Assembly: GCA_963853835.1 (NCBI GenBank)
Contig: OY970834.1
Location: 24,124,365-24,188,364 of the forward strand
Reading direction: 5' to 3'
Length of the DNA stretch: 64,000 bases
Source of the DNA: Calendula officinalis
Taxonomy: Eukaryota; Streptophyta; Magnoliopsida; Asterales; Asteraceae
Shown here: in pieces, positions 11,715 through 24,642 of the stretch
Numbering within the stretch: position 1 is the stretch's first letter
How the letters are laid out: the number at the start of each line of letters is the position of its first letter
Translations under genes and position numbers: made by a program
Notes under the pieces: generated by a model
The model's input: the letters and a program-made list of their open reading frames with translations, nothing else
Databases searched by the model: none
Told to the model about the DNA's origin: nothing

Positions 11715-14700
11715 ATGCCTGTTTCTGAATCTGAAAAGGTGATTTTAATTTATCAAATGCATCAAATACATCAACTATGTAACATCTTGTTCTTAAATAT
11801 GTTTTTTTTGGCTAACTTTGTCCTGTGTTTATGAAATGAACAGTTGGGTGTCTCTGTTCTCGGGTGCCATTTCAGTGAGAAAGCTGAACATATTCCTATA
11901 AAAAAAAGGAGATTTCTATTTAGGGCTTCATCTCCACCATGTAACAACCCTAATCCACCATTAGAAGCTGTTGGGCCCAAAGCTTCCAGTTATGGGCTTC
12001 AACTGAATCAGAATGCAAATTGTCTGCCTGCTACATCTGAAACAGTTACTGGAACGTGTGAAAGAAGTAATAAAGATGATAAAACGGATGTAAAGAAGCT
12101 GGTGAAAGATGATGATTTTTCTGGTATCTCTATACTTGCTGCTGCAGCTTGTAGTAACAGTTTGGGAGCTGAAACTGATCCAAAAACCGTTGAAGTTAAT
12201 GAAAATAGTGTGAAAATTGAAGTACTTGAAGAATCCAAATTGAATAATTCTTCTTTAGAATCGGGAATTAGCAACATGAATCAAGAACCGAGCATACAGA
12301 AAGATGTTAGATTCAGTTGGGATTTGAACACTGTAATGGATGCATGGGAAGAACCGTTTGTGTCTGATGCTGCAGAAGAAAAAGCTACACTTTTTGAAGA
12401 AAAAAAGAAGGATTGTACAAAAGACAATTATCAAGATTGTAAAAACAACCTTAAACCAGATGGTGTTGGTGAAAACCATGAATTTAACAGCTGTCAGCAT
12501 AATAAAACCCTAACCGTTGAGAATACGACACATGATTTATTTTCAAAATGGGCGAAATTTAATGACAGTAGTGAAACTGTTGATACAAAGTTGTCAATGG
12601 ATTGTTCTGTACCACCTGGTTTTGATCATTTTTTGAATTTACGTGTTTCAAAAGAAAACGATAAACAAGATTCATCATCACTTACAACTGCAAATTTTCT
12701 GGAAAACGGGCCCCATCAGAAAACAGTTACTTCTGAAAAAGTTGAAAATGAATCCATGATGAAAATGGATAACAAGGATTCAAAGATCAAGGAAGAAACT
12801 CAGATGATTTTTGGTGCTAATCCTGTGGGACCCACATCAATGGTAGTTGAAGAACAAGAAAAAGAAAAAGAAAAAGCTGCTGAATTACAATTGGAAAATG
12901 GATTTGATTATAATTATGATAATTCTCAGAGTGATAATCGGGTTGAAATTGGATATGATTCTCAATATGAAGATGGAGAATTACGGGAATCGAGCTGGAA
13001 AGAGTACGAGTTGAATAATGAAGAAAATGAATACGATTTGGAAAATCATAATGAAAATGACGATTATAACCCTGATTATGTTGATGCAAATGAAACTAAT
13101 GAAGAAGAAAACCCTTCAGGAATAATAACAGTTCCTGAAATTACAAAGGAAGCAGATTTAAATGTAAAATTACCAGAAAAAATCCAAACCAGTGAAGAAG
13201 TATTATCCGGTTCAGTACAACCAAATAGTGGAAAACAAGATATTGTGCAGAATGCATACGAGTGGAAAATGAACGTTTCTGGGTGGGATGTTTTACCCGA
13301 AAATCAAAGAATTTCTTCAAATAAAACCCGAAACAATTTAACAGCAAGAAAATTCTCCTACAGTCAACAGAAAGATGGAGAAGATGTTGAAGGATCAAGA
13401 TTTTATAAAAAAGATTCACAATCACGACCATCAACTCATGATATGTTTCTTAATAGGAGTAGACTACGGATGCAAGGATGCAGGTAATATTTTCTACGAG
13501 TAAATTACACAAATGGTCCTTTAGGTTTGTACCATATTACATATTTAGTCCTTTAGTTTCATAAATTACATTGGTAGTCCTTATTTCTGAGACTATCAAC
13601 ATGTTTGGTCCTTTACCTAAATAGACGTTAATTGATGGGTTTTTATGGGTTTCAAATTGGTAAATGGAAAAGGAACTAAGGATAGATTTACCCCCTCGTG
13701 TATCACACGTGAGTCACGTGACCATACTTGACGGGAAAAATAAACGTCTGTTTAGGTAAAGGACCCAATGTGTCAATAGTTTCAGAAATAAGGACTACCA
13801 ATGTAATTTATGAAACTAAAGGACCAAATATTTAATATGGTACAAACCTAAAGGACCATTTGTGTAATTCACTCTATTTTCTACGGTAAATCGTCCGTGT
13901 GGTTTGTATGAAATTACGGATTTCGTCCCTCAAGTTAACACCGATGGTTCCCAAAGACCGTGGATGTTACAAGTTTTAAAATTAGGGACCGTTAATGTTA
14001 AAAGTTTAAAAGCTGGTGACTGTTTATGTAATAAAAAGAAGTCAATGGACGAAGCCCAGAATTTCATACAAAGTTACAAACCATAGGGGCAATTTATTCT
14101 ATTTAATTATTAATTATTGCTAGTGTTGCTAATGAATGGTTTTTGAACATACATATATGCAGCAGCTCCAAAGGTGGTGATGGTTTAACCTCAAGGCCGG
14201 AGAGGGAATCGGGTGGAATAAGATCGTTTGGACGGGGTAGATACTCGCCACATCAGCGTCCTAGTGGTCGCTTAGGTGGCATGTGGAATCGTTCTCCGGA
14301 ACGTGGTAGGGATATAAAGGGCCCATCTTTCTTCCGTTCGGTTCTAGAAGATTCTGGAACAGTGGATAACATGGCCAGTGACGGTTTGCCAGGTGGCATG
14401 GATCCAAGTGTTACTCGTCGACCTTTTAGAAGCAGGTCACCTTTGAACCGGGAAGCAAACGTGTTTCGGGCTCGGTTGGGGTTGAGACCAACTGGAGAAA
14501 TGGGCCATGATCGGTTTGTGAACGTGGGTAGGGGACGGGGGCGATACGGTGAGGATGCGCCCAGGGGACGCTACCATGGACCTGCGGGTGATGAGTGTGA
14601 TGAATTTGTTGCAGAATATTCTTCACATTCACATCCTTTCCCGAGAAGACGTCGGTGTTTTTCACCTATAGAAAGAAGAACAAATAATAATAGTTCTTAT

Positions 14701-15453
14701 CAACATCATCATCAATCGGGCTCACGATCGCCTTCAAGACCTCGAACCCGTTCTCCAAATACGGGTTTTAGAAGACGCAGCAGATCTCCTAATTTCCGAC
14801 CCGATACCAGAATCCGACCCGGTTATCGAGTTCACGGGCCTGAATATAAACGAAGCAATAACTCACCACCCCCGAGTTCCCGATGGGTGAGCTACAAGGA
14901 ACGGGACCGGCCCGTTTTCGATAGGAGATCACCGCCACCTGGCGAACGGTTCAACTTCTACGATTCTTCACGAAAACCGAAACAAACCGAGTATTACCGA
15001 TCCGGGCACCCGGGTCGGTTTTCTGACATGAATGAAGGTGGGAGAGGTCGGCCAGTTGACAGACCCAGTAACGGGTACAGGCGGGGCGGGTTTGTGAAAC
15101 GACACATCGACGGGCCCGCAAAACGGTTTTATTACGATGATGAAGATGGGTTCGGGCGCGGGTTTGATGCTCGTGACAGACACGCTTTGGAAGTCCATGC
15201 CCGGTCAAACCCTAACATTGACCCGAAAGATGAGTTGAAACCATGTAGTAATGGGACGGGGTTTCGTGATTTTCCAAGACGGGTTAGAGAAGATGGTGAT
15301 TTGAAAAAAAGGGGGAAAGAAGAAAGTGGGGATGATTTTGAAAGAAAAGGAAAAGAAATGAAAGATACTTGTACAACTAACATTGACTCGATGATGCCTA
15401 ATGAAGGGAAAGAAGGTGATAATAATAATAAACCAATTTTAGGCTCTAACTAA
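11715..15453 (+). CDS. uncharacterised nuclear-type protein with acidic centre and Arg/Ser/Gly-rich C-terminus (3 exons, ~984 aa)
   Basis: Exons 11715-11738 (coding part of an exon opening about 11439), 11844-13483 and 14163-15453; all junctions are GT-AG and in phase. The N-terminus MPVSESEK... followed by IPIKKRRFLFRASSPP matches, from memory, an unnamed plant family starting MPVSGNEE...PIKKRRF.. with a Pro-Ser-Pro tail; KKRR is a likely nuclear signal. The second exon is acidic (Glu, Asp, Asn) with no folded domain I recognise. The third exon is dense in RS, RG and SRSP words such as RSRSPNFRP, typical of RNA-binding or spliceosome-associated proteins. Upstream of 11715 the frame stays open to 11361 (CTCTGG and CKNCGG cysteines, Arg/Ser run), so a longer N-terminus is possible. 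A 16-codon upstream ORF sits at 11545-11592 if it is leader. Function unknown; role in RNA processing is inference. Confidence 0.75.
13498..13874. mobile_element. MULE-type foldback MITE in the last intron
   Basis: 377 bp between perfect direct repeats TATTTTCTAC (13488-13497 and 13875-13884), 9-10 bp as in Mutator-like insertions. The ends are GAGTAAATTACACAAATGG and CCATTTGTGTAATTCACTC; the inverted arms run about 120 bp (AGGTTTGTACCATATTACAT, AGTCCTTTAGTTTCATAAAT and so on). It lies 14 bp inside the 5' splice site of the RS/RG-gene intron and carries no ORF. Confidence 0.85.
13886..14105. mobile_element. second foldback MITE in the same intron
   Basis: GTGTGGTTTGTATGAAATTA on the left is answered by the inverted 'aatttcatacaaagttacaaacca' on the right, and GGATTTCGTCC by GGACGAAGCCC. 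I see no convincing target duplication. A 60-codon ORF across it is a by-product. With its neighbour it makes up most of the 679-bp intron. Confidence 0.6.
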
Positions 15454-16894
<1,441 letters not shown>

Positions 16895-17088
16895 GATGAA
16901 CCAAGCCAAAAAATGAACTGACCTTTAAAAAATTTATACTAATCAGAAAAATTTTGGGGTGGGTATCTTGGTACCGCCCTTGGTAACAGTATTAAGAGAT
17001 ATTTTTAAAGCATTATTATATGCATTAAGAAAGAGAGTGTCTACTAAAACAGCTTTGACTACTATTTAAACATCATTTTAAAGCATAA

Positions 17089-17350
17089 TTTCGTCGTTTG
17101 AAGTTTCAAGTGATCGGTTTTATTACGTGTTGGATGCTTTGGAGGTTTCGAAATTCTACTGTTTTTGATAAAAAGAAAATGCGTAAAGTAGATATTGTTG
17201 ATAACATTATTTTGTTTTCCTTTTCTTGGTTAACCCATTGGTCTCCAAAATATAAGGTTTCTTGGACCGATTGGGTTAAATTTCCTTTGTAATGTTTTTT
17301 GTTTAGTCTAGCTCATTGCTAGACTCCAGTTATAAAATTGCCGTTCAAAA
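17089..17350 (+). mobile_element. 5'-truncated LINE (L1-type) 3' end
   Basis: A 64-codon frame ending at 17292 contains ITCWMLWRFRNSTVFDKK followed by a Ser/Trp-rich tail. This resembles the zinc-finger/C-terminal end of plant L1 reverse-transcriptase polyproteins (W..W..RN...F). After the stop comes a short 3' untranslated stretch ending TTGCCGTTCAAAAAAAA, an A-rich tail. Everything upstream of the last part of ORF2 is missing, as usual for LINE copies. Confidence 0.7.
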
Positions 17351-17376
17351 AAAATTTTAAATAACCTATTACCAAA

Positions 17377-17490
17377 GGCTTGTAGCTCAGCGTATCTGTT
17401 GTTTATGATATTCAACATGGTTGTGAGTTCAAGTTCGACGTGGACAAAAGGATGTATAATTAAGGATTGTTTGTAGCCGTTCAAAAATGA
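17377..17490 (+). mobile_element. tRNA-derived SINE
   Basis: GGCTTGTAGCTCAGCG (A-box region) and TGAGTTCAAGTTCGACGTGG (B-box region) are about 40 bp apart, as in a tRNA promoter. They are followed by a non-tRNA body (GACAAAAGGATGTATAATTA) and a tail TAGCCGTTCAAAAATG. The tail matches that of the LINE ending only 27 bp upstream and of the SINE at 29111. No cloverleaf acceptor end is present, so it is not a tRNA gene. Confidence 0.7.
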
Positions 17491-18106
17491 AAATATTGAC
17501 AATAAAATTGGGACGGATGAAGTATATAGCAACCGGTTTTATAAGCGTAATCCGTTTATCTAAGTAATTAAAAAGCGGATTATATGAGAATTGGTCATTT
17601 AACATCCCCACCCAATGCATCCGGATTGTCATTACTCTCAGTTATGATATATGTAGGCGCCCCTCCCTACCGCTAACGTTTCAACTAATTTGGTGCCTAT
17701 TTTTGTAGATGCAAATGCACACCTAGAAAAAGTCGTAATAGATTTACGTGTAAAACAATGTTGAGACATACATAAATACAGGGACCATAAAAACATATCT
17801 AGAAAAGACCTTCATAGTTGCAAGTCATGGGCCAATGAGTGATATGTAATTTTAAGATTACAACCATGCTTTTACTACATCTATTTTTTTTTTTTTATCT
17901 TTCGAGTTTTTATATTTAGTTTTTTCTAGGCAATCTTTATATTTCAATGAGGAAGGTTGTTCATTTTTGTAAAGGTTAAATACGATAATTTTAAAAACAA
18001 ACCAAATCTAATTTAAAAATGGTCACTTCTATCAAGACTAAGTTAGCAGTTTGGACCAACGTTTAAGTATCGCAACCTTTTATGTATTTATAATAGAGAA
18101 TCGTTC
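17491..18106. other. intergenic DNA
   Basis: No gene or delimited repeat seen. Contains a poly-T run near 17885-17900. Overall AT-rich. Confidence 0.35.
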
Positions 18107-19253
18107 AAAGAGGTCCATTATTTTTATTAAGTCTCGAGGAACAAATCTTAATCATTGATCAATAAGATCTAATGTTCAAGATTAATCACATATTTTATAC
18201 ATAAAGGGGTATTTTGGTCATTTGGCACTTAAAAAATTTTTGATTTTTTTTATTTTATTTTTTATTTTAAATTTTTTTATTTTTTTTATTTTTTAATTGA
18301 GGGGTATTTTGGTCATTTGAAAAAATATTTATTTTTTATTTTTTATTTTAGAATTTTTATTTTTTTTAGAATTTTTTTATTTTTTATTATTATTTTTTAA
18401 AAAATTATTATTTTTCATTAATAAAACATAATGTGATTGCATAGTATAGAATAGTGAATCACATGTGATTGCATAATGAATCACATGTGATTGAACTAAA
18501 ATATCAAATGTGATTAAATATACAATCACATGTGATTTTACACTAAGTAAAATCACATGTGATTAAGTTATACATGTAATTATCAAATAAATATTATTTT
18601 TTAATGAAAAAATTAATAAATAAATAAAAAAATCAAAATAAAAAAAAATCAAAATTTTTTTAAGTGCCAAATGACCAAAATACCCCTTCATAATAAAATA
18701 AATTAAAAAAAATCTAAAAAAAATATTTAAAAAAAATGGCCAAACTACCCCTCAATGTATAAAATATGTGATTAATGTTGACCATAGCCGTGCACAAAAT
18801 AACCGAAACCGGAAACCGAACCGGTCAAACCCGGTTTTGACCATAACTGGTTCGGTTATTGTCTAACCGATCGGTTCCTAACCGGTTTGGGTTCTTAGGG
18901 TTCGAACCGGTTAGTAACCGGTTACCCGAAACCGGTTTTGACCAAAACCGACCACAAATTTGGTCAACACACCGGTTTTGACCGGTTAACCGGTTTATAA
19001 CTGAACCGAACCGGTTACAATACCCATTAAACGGTTAGAGTTTTTGAGAGTCAAAACCGGTTACTAACCGAAACCGGTTATTGGAGAAACCGGTTATGAC
19101 CGGCGTTGACCAAAACCGGTTTTGGTCAAACCCGAAACCGGTTTGGTCAAAAACCGGTTTGTGTGCATCCCTAGTTGACCATTAGATCTTATTGATCAAT
19201 GGTTGAGATTTATTCATCGGGACTTTGTAAAAGTAATAAACCTCCTTGAACAC
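18107..19253. mobile_element. foldback element rich in ATCACATGTGAT
   Basis: The left end GTTCAAAGAGGTCCATTATT continues with 'cttaatcattgatcaataag'. The right end carries the inverted 'cttattgatcaatggttgag' and finishes 'taaacctccttgaac'. Inside, GGGGTATTTTGGTCATTTG is answered by CAAATGACCAAAATACCCC. The core is AT-rich with repeated AATCACATGTGATT. I cannot find a clear target duplication. A hAT inserted later at 18785. A relative at 34625-42835 shares the same right end. Confidence 0.7.
18785..19173. mobile_element. hAT-type element made of ACCGGTT iterations
   Basis: 389 bp between perfect 8-bp repeats GTTGACCA (18777-18784 and 19174-19181), starting TAGCCGTGCAC and ending GTGTGCATCCCTA. 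Nearly the whole body is ACCGGTTTTGACC, AACCGAACC and their complements. It interrupts the foldback at 18107-19253 and is therefore younger. Confidence 0.85.
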
Positions 19254-19541
19254 AACTCATTTATAGTAATATATCTTTCTAATGTTTCTCTAAAACTAGT
19301 TAACTACATATACCCATTACTTAAGGTTATGGACGTAAATCCTGTTATGAATAAAATTGCGGTATATTATAGAAGTGTTAAAAAAGAGAAATGAAATTTG
19401 TGCCTACTTATGTGTCTATCCATCTCTAAACTTGACATGTGTAACCCATTAATTCTCTTTCCTCATATCATCCGTTAATTTTTGAGACTTGTTGTCATCA
19501 AATAGATAGACACATGGATAGACATAAATGATAGACACAAA

Positions 19542-20075
19542 TAGGGGTGGCAATTCAGGTCGGGTTCGTGTTGACGCGTTCGGTTCACAGGTTGGCGGGT
19601 CAGAAACGTTCAACCCGAAACCGACCTGTTTATATAAACGGGTCAGATATCTCAACCCTAACTTGTTTAACTTCAACCCAAACCTAACCCATATAATCCA
19701 TTTAATAAAACGGGTTAAACAGGTTATCATGTCAAACAAGTTAAACGGGTCAAACAGGTCAAAATGCTATTATTATTTCATAACAAAATACTAAACACCA
19801 AATTACTAAGTAACATTTTTTATTTTTATCTAACTATTAATTGCGTTTTAACTAGTAAACTATAAATTAAGTATAAATATATATTTTAATAATTAAACGG
19901 GTTGACGGGTCGACCCATTTAAATTATCATTGACCCGAACCTAACATGTTTAATAAACGAGTCAGCTGACTCAACCCGAGACTGACCCAATTATTTTTTA
20001 CCTCAACCCAAACCTGTTTATTTTCGTGTCGGTTTCAGGTCGGATTTTATGTCGGGTCAGAAATTGCCACCCCTA
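19542..20075. mobile_element. hAT-type element, TAGGGGTGGCAATT ends
   Basis: 534 bp between perfect 8-bp repeats GACACAAA (19534-19541 and 20076-20083). The terminal inverted repeats TAGGGGTGGCAATT and AATTGCCACCCCTA are exact over 14 bp. The subterminal regions iterate GGGTCA/ACCCGA/GGTTG words. The middle is AT-rich with no transposase, so it is non-autonomous. Confidence 0.92.
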
Positions 20076-20383
20076 GACACAAATACCATTCCTCATTAAA
20101 AATGGTAGGTGCAAGTAACTATTTTCTTAGGTCAAACTTAATGAGTCATTGGTTTTTACAATGATAAAAACTTAGATGCGAATAACAATATGGCAGGAGA
20201 TCTACAATAACCAGTTATTGTCCAAAGACTTCTTCATATATTCATAAAGATAAAATAGTTTCTCACGTAATCATAATGAAATAATTATAGAGTAAAATTT
20301 AAAATTGGTCGATATGGTTTAGTTAAAAATTACGGTTTTTTATCATGTTTTTATACACCTTTATTCAATAAGCCTTACTATAA

Positions 20384-20515
20384 GGGGATTAATTATTACA
20401 CCACATTTTTTAATGTTTATATCACATTGTACAAGTATTAGTGCAGATAGTACAAACATATAAATCAATAATTGTGGTATACATGTTAAAATATGTGATG
20501 TAAAAATCACCACCT
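20384..20515. mobile_element. 132-bp MITE, possibly MULE-type
   Basis: Flanked by perfect 9-bp repeats TTACTATAA (20375-20383 and 20516-20524). The left end is GGGGATTAATTATTACACCACA and the right end is the inverted TGTGATGTAAAAATCACCACC. Relatives lie at 49794 and, decayed, at 9503. No coding capacity. Confidence 0.8.
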
Positions 20516-20610
20516 TTACTATAAATGGTAATTGCATTTGTGTCATTTTAAATAGACAACTGACTAGGATTGAAAGATAATATCAATATCAGGAACTATA
20601 ATAGCTTAAA

Positions 20611-21771
20611 GAGCGAATTACATCTAAGGTCCCTGTGGTTTACCACTTATTGCAGTCACAGTCCCTAAACTTCATTAAGTACACTGGGAGTTCCTGGTGT
20701 TGCCATTTTATTGCACCCGTAGTCCCTGAAGCAAACGGACGTTTATTGGAGCCGTTAAATCCCCCATGTGCACATCACATGATGGGTATTATGGTAATTG
20801 TCCACCCCTTCCTCATATTTAATCCCGAGTAAATTACATAGAAGCCCTTGTGGTATACTACTTATTACAGACTTAGTCCCTAAACTTCATTTATTACACT
20901 GGAAGTCCCTGGTGTATACACTTTGTTACACACATGGTCCCTGTTGCTCTGAACTTCATTTAAGTTAATTTTTTCTTTTTTCTTTTGGATCCATATTCTT
21001 CCACTTTTATCGCCGCGCCACCAATCGCTGAAAACTCGTACATCTAAAACTCTTACATGTGGTTTGCCTTATGCCAGCCGTCGGTGATGACGTTCTATCG
21101 ACCTGAATTGATTCAGACAATTGATGCACGTTGCCAGAGGAGTTGGTGTTTTGAACAGACAGGTCGATAGAGCGTCACTGGCGGCCGGACAACTGGAGAA
21201 GCCAACCGCATTTAGGAGTTTGTGATGGATCGACTTTTCAGGGGGTTGGTGGCGCGATAATAAAGGTTGAAGAATATGAATCCAAAAGAAAAAAAAGAAA
21301 AAAAAATTAATTAACATAATAAATTTCACGGATGGTTCATGAGGTTTATCACTTATTACATCCAAAGTTCCCTATATTTGCTTTATTACAAAAGGCCATA
21401 AGGGTATTTTAGTCATTTAAACAAAAATTGAGGGCATCGAAGACCATGGGTGTAACAAAGTGTATACACCAGGGACTTCCGGTGTAATAAATGAAGTTTA
21501 GGGACTAAGGCTGTAATAAGTAGTATACCACAGGGACCTTCAATGTAATTTACTCGGGTTTAAATATGAGGAAGAGGTGGAAAATTACCATAATACCCAT
21601 CATGTGATGTGCACATGGGGGATTTAACGGCTCCAATAAACGTCTGTTTGCTTCAGAGACTACGTGTGCAACAAAATGGCAACACCAGGGACTCCCAGTG
21701 TACTTAATGAAGTTTAGAGATTGTTGCTGTAATAAGTGGTAAACCACATGGACCTTAGATGTAATTCGCTC
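20611..21771. mobile_element. 1.16-kb MULE-type foldback element
   Basis: Perfect 9-bp repeats TAGCTTAAA flank it (20602-20610 and 21772-21780). The ends GAGCGAATTACATC and GATGTAATTCGCTC are exact inverted repeats. The arms stay complementary for several hundred bases. They hold two related modules in series: the outer one starts GAGCGAATTACAT and the inner one GAGTAAATTACAT near 20828 (mirrored near 21555). The centre (20985-21285) is also a weak palindrome with GGATCCATATTC against GAATATGAATCC. The ORFs on both strands (MVYHLLQ..) are mirror images and not genes. Confidence 0.9.
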
Positions 21772-21780
21772 TAGCTTAAA

Positions 21781-22764
21781 AATATCAAAAAATGATACAA
21801 AAACACAATTTTTAACAAATTATTACAAGGACAATTGTTATAATTTATTCGGATTATTTAGTAAGCCTCTTAATGATTCCATTAAGAGGGCATCTTTTTA
21901 ATCAAGTGGATCCAGAGTGTTTGACAATGTCTCTTAATCAGCATCTGAATAAAAAATTAAACATGATCTTTCTCTTAATCGGACAGATAAGAGAGAAAGT
22001 CTGAATTATTCGGATCTCTACATTATTTAGATCTTAAATATTCAGATCCTACTAAACATCATCTTACTTTATTGATAATTAAAGTGATGATAAACTGGAA
22101 TGCAAGCTGAAAAATAAGGTGGTAGGATGGTCCATGGTGGATGAATGGACCCCCACCCAACCTGCCATTATTGATTACTCCGATCCTGTATCAAGTTTCA
22201 AGAAACCCCCTACTTATGTGGCTGATTCTCTTCTTCACCTTATTCCTTGCAGGTGTAAATCGTACCCTAATATTAAATCCCACTTTTCACTTTTCTTCTT
22301 TTTGTAAATATTAGTGGTAAACATACAAAAGTAAATCACAAAGTATAAAAATGTCAAAGTCCGGTTACAAACTCAATCGAAAATACAACTAAACACCAGA
22401 TTTAGCTTTTGATTTTTGAATTGTGATGTCAAACCTTTTATTATCTTTTTTTTCATTTCCGTTGGTTTTGAGATATGATGTGTTTTGTCATTTAGACTTC
22501 CATTATTTAATTCGTAATAAAAGCTTATTATTGATTTTTTTTATAATTAAATGACTAAATTTGGGAATCGTGGTGCTAGAAGCTAGATCTGGTTTCAATG
22601 CGAATAGCTGGTTTTACCAGTTTAAACCAGAATTTACTTACTCCTAATTTAAGGTGTCCACCAACTAAATGGCTGTGTCCATCAACTAAATGGGTTGTCT
22701 CAAGTATCCAGATTTTTTATCTAGTTGAAGAAATATCATTTAATTTAAATTTATCAAAGAATTT
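21781..22764. other. intergenic DNA with an old MITE remnant
   Basis: Near 21840-22075, CGGATTATTTAGTAAGCCTC is followed by partly inverted CTTAATCGG/CCGAATAA-type words, suggesting a decayed hAT-type MITE. An ORF at 22119-22307 has no recognisable homology. Nothing else seen. Confidence 0.35.
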
Positions 22765-23450
22765 ATAGTATAGTGGTATCCGGTGTTTATGATATCCCAT
22801 ATTATTATCGTTTTAAGTTCCGTCGTCGTGTCCAAAAATGTTAGAATTAGGAGGATGTGGTAGCCGTTATAAAAAACTTAATTTAAAATTGTTGACCATT
22901 AGGTACCAATTAAATTTAAGATCAATAGTATGTAAGTTCCTTGATAGTCCACCTTAATACATACTTAAATAGTGTCGGTAATATACTTATCATTGGTTTA
23001 TTAAAAAAATAAACATGACTCGTTAACAATGTATTTTTATCTACATGCTGCTAACTATTATAAAATACGAGACAAAAGTTGATTATTTGACATTTTAGAA
23101 GTAATTATCAGCTTGATCTTTATTGGCGAAAATGTTTGAAGGTCCCAAGTTCAAATAACACTGGGAGCAAAAAATAAACCCATTGTGGCCACAGAGGATC
23201 TGTTGTGCCGACTCCGTGTTATCCGCAAAGCGAGTGATTGCCCTGAGATTAATTAATCAACTTGCAAAGCGAGTCGGAGCCCAGATTACCAAAAAAATGT
23301 AAATAAATAAATAAATAGAAGTAACATGTTGATGCCATAGAATGTTAAGGTATCTAAATTTACACAATTTTTGTCCGAAACAGAATTTGAACCACAATCG
23401 CAATACTTAAACACCAAATGCTACGAGATTACAAGCACTTTGGTATAATA
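22765..23450. mobile_element. cluster of decayed tRNA-derived SINE pieces
   Basis: At 22765-22878, TAGTATAGTGGTATCCGG, AAGTTCCGTCGTCGTG and a final TAGCCGTTATAAAAAA follow the same order as the SINE at 17377. At 23088-23330, TCCCAAGTTCAAATAACAC with a (AAAT)n tail looks like another SINE type. At 23350-23450, minus strand, AATCTCGTAGCATTTGG and GTGGTTCAAATTCTG resemble A and B boxes. All are degraded and their limits are approximate. Confidence 0.45.
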
Positions 23451-23695
23451 TGCACTTAATGACCTTATGTACTTAGAATCTTTGATCAGAAAAAGTTGTA
23501 ATTGCAGCCCCACCTATCCCATACCTGCATGCAAAAACATCGATTTCAAACTCTTACTTAACTTTATTAGTTTTGGGACCTGTGCCATTCTACAACAGAA
23601 CTACTACACCTAGGTCTGAATTTAAGATCCCAAAGTTTGGAATTTGCTTGATTGATTAAAAAATGTATTTTTTTTATTATTAAAGCAGTGATATA

Positions 23696-23958
23696 CTCAT
23701 TCCGTCCCTAAATAAAGTTCTTATTTCTCTTGGGATAACTTTTTAGGAGATAGTTAGTGGTGGGGTATTTGGTATTACTTTTGATTAAAATATTAGGTTT
23801 GATTGGAGATAGAAAGTGTTTTAGGAGATAATTAGTGGTAAACGTATTGTTAATAATATTATTATATTAAGTGGGTCTCTTAAGTTTGAAAAATTAGAAC
23901 TCTATTTAGGAACAAAACTTGAAGTAGAAATGAGAACTTTATTTAGGGACGGAGGGAG
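23696..23958. mobile_element. Stowaway MITE, 'CCCTAAATAAAGTTC' family, copy 1
   Basis: TA-flanked. Left CTCATTCCGTCCCTAAATAA, right the inverted TTTATTTAGGGACGGAGGGAG. The interior includes GGAGATAGTTAGTGGTGGGG, shared with copies at 49108 and 59659. Classical plant Stowaway ends. Confidence 0.9.
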
Positions 23959-24209
23959 TATATTTTAAGAAACAGCCCCCTTCTCCAGGCCCAAATCGGA
24001 GTACAACTAGTAATAGATTACTGGCTGATTAGGCAACTTTTATGGAGTTTAGAACTTTAGATGATTAATTATGTAAGAACTAATAACACACAAAATTACT
24101 CATAATTAGGCAATTTCATCGTATTCATAGAGGTAATCGAGTTTCTTATATTTGCTTTTAACATGTTTCTCCCAATCTGATTATCTTGACATAAAGTAAT
24201 CATAATTTC

Positions 24210-24601
24210 AGAGGCGCTTGGTTGAAAGTGGATAATGGGAAAGAGAAAAATAATAGGAATACTAAGGAATACAATGGGCATTCCTTAGTATTCCCTTGAT
24301 CATTAATGTTGCTTGGTTTATCATATTATTATATATAGTACACTATTATATTATAATATATTAGTATAATATATCATTATAATTTAATAATATATTTAAC
24401 AATAATAATAATAATATAATATAGTTATTATTATATATTATATAATATAATATATTTATTATTATATATATAATATAATATAATATAATATAATATAATA
24501 TAATATAATATAATATAATATAATATAATATAATATAATATAATATAATATAATATAATATAATATAATATAATATAATATAATATAATAATAATAATAA
24601 C

Positions 24602-24642
<41 letters not shown>

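Noticed and set aside
14426..15383. Minus-strand ORFs of 76-85 codons
   Set aside because: Antisense shadows of the Arg/Ser-rich exon, whose codon bias keeps the opposite frames open.
20635..21747. Mirror-image ORFs MVYHLLQ.. on both strands
   Set aside because: They are the two arms of one foldback element, not a duplicated gene.
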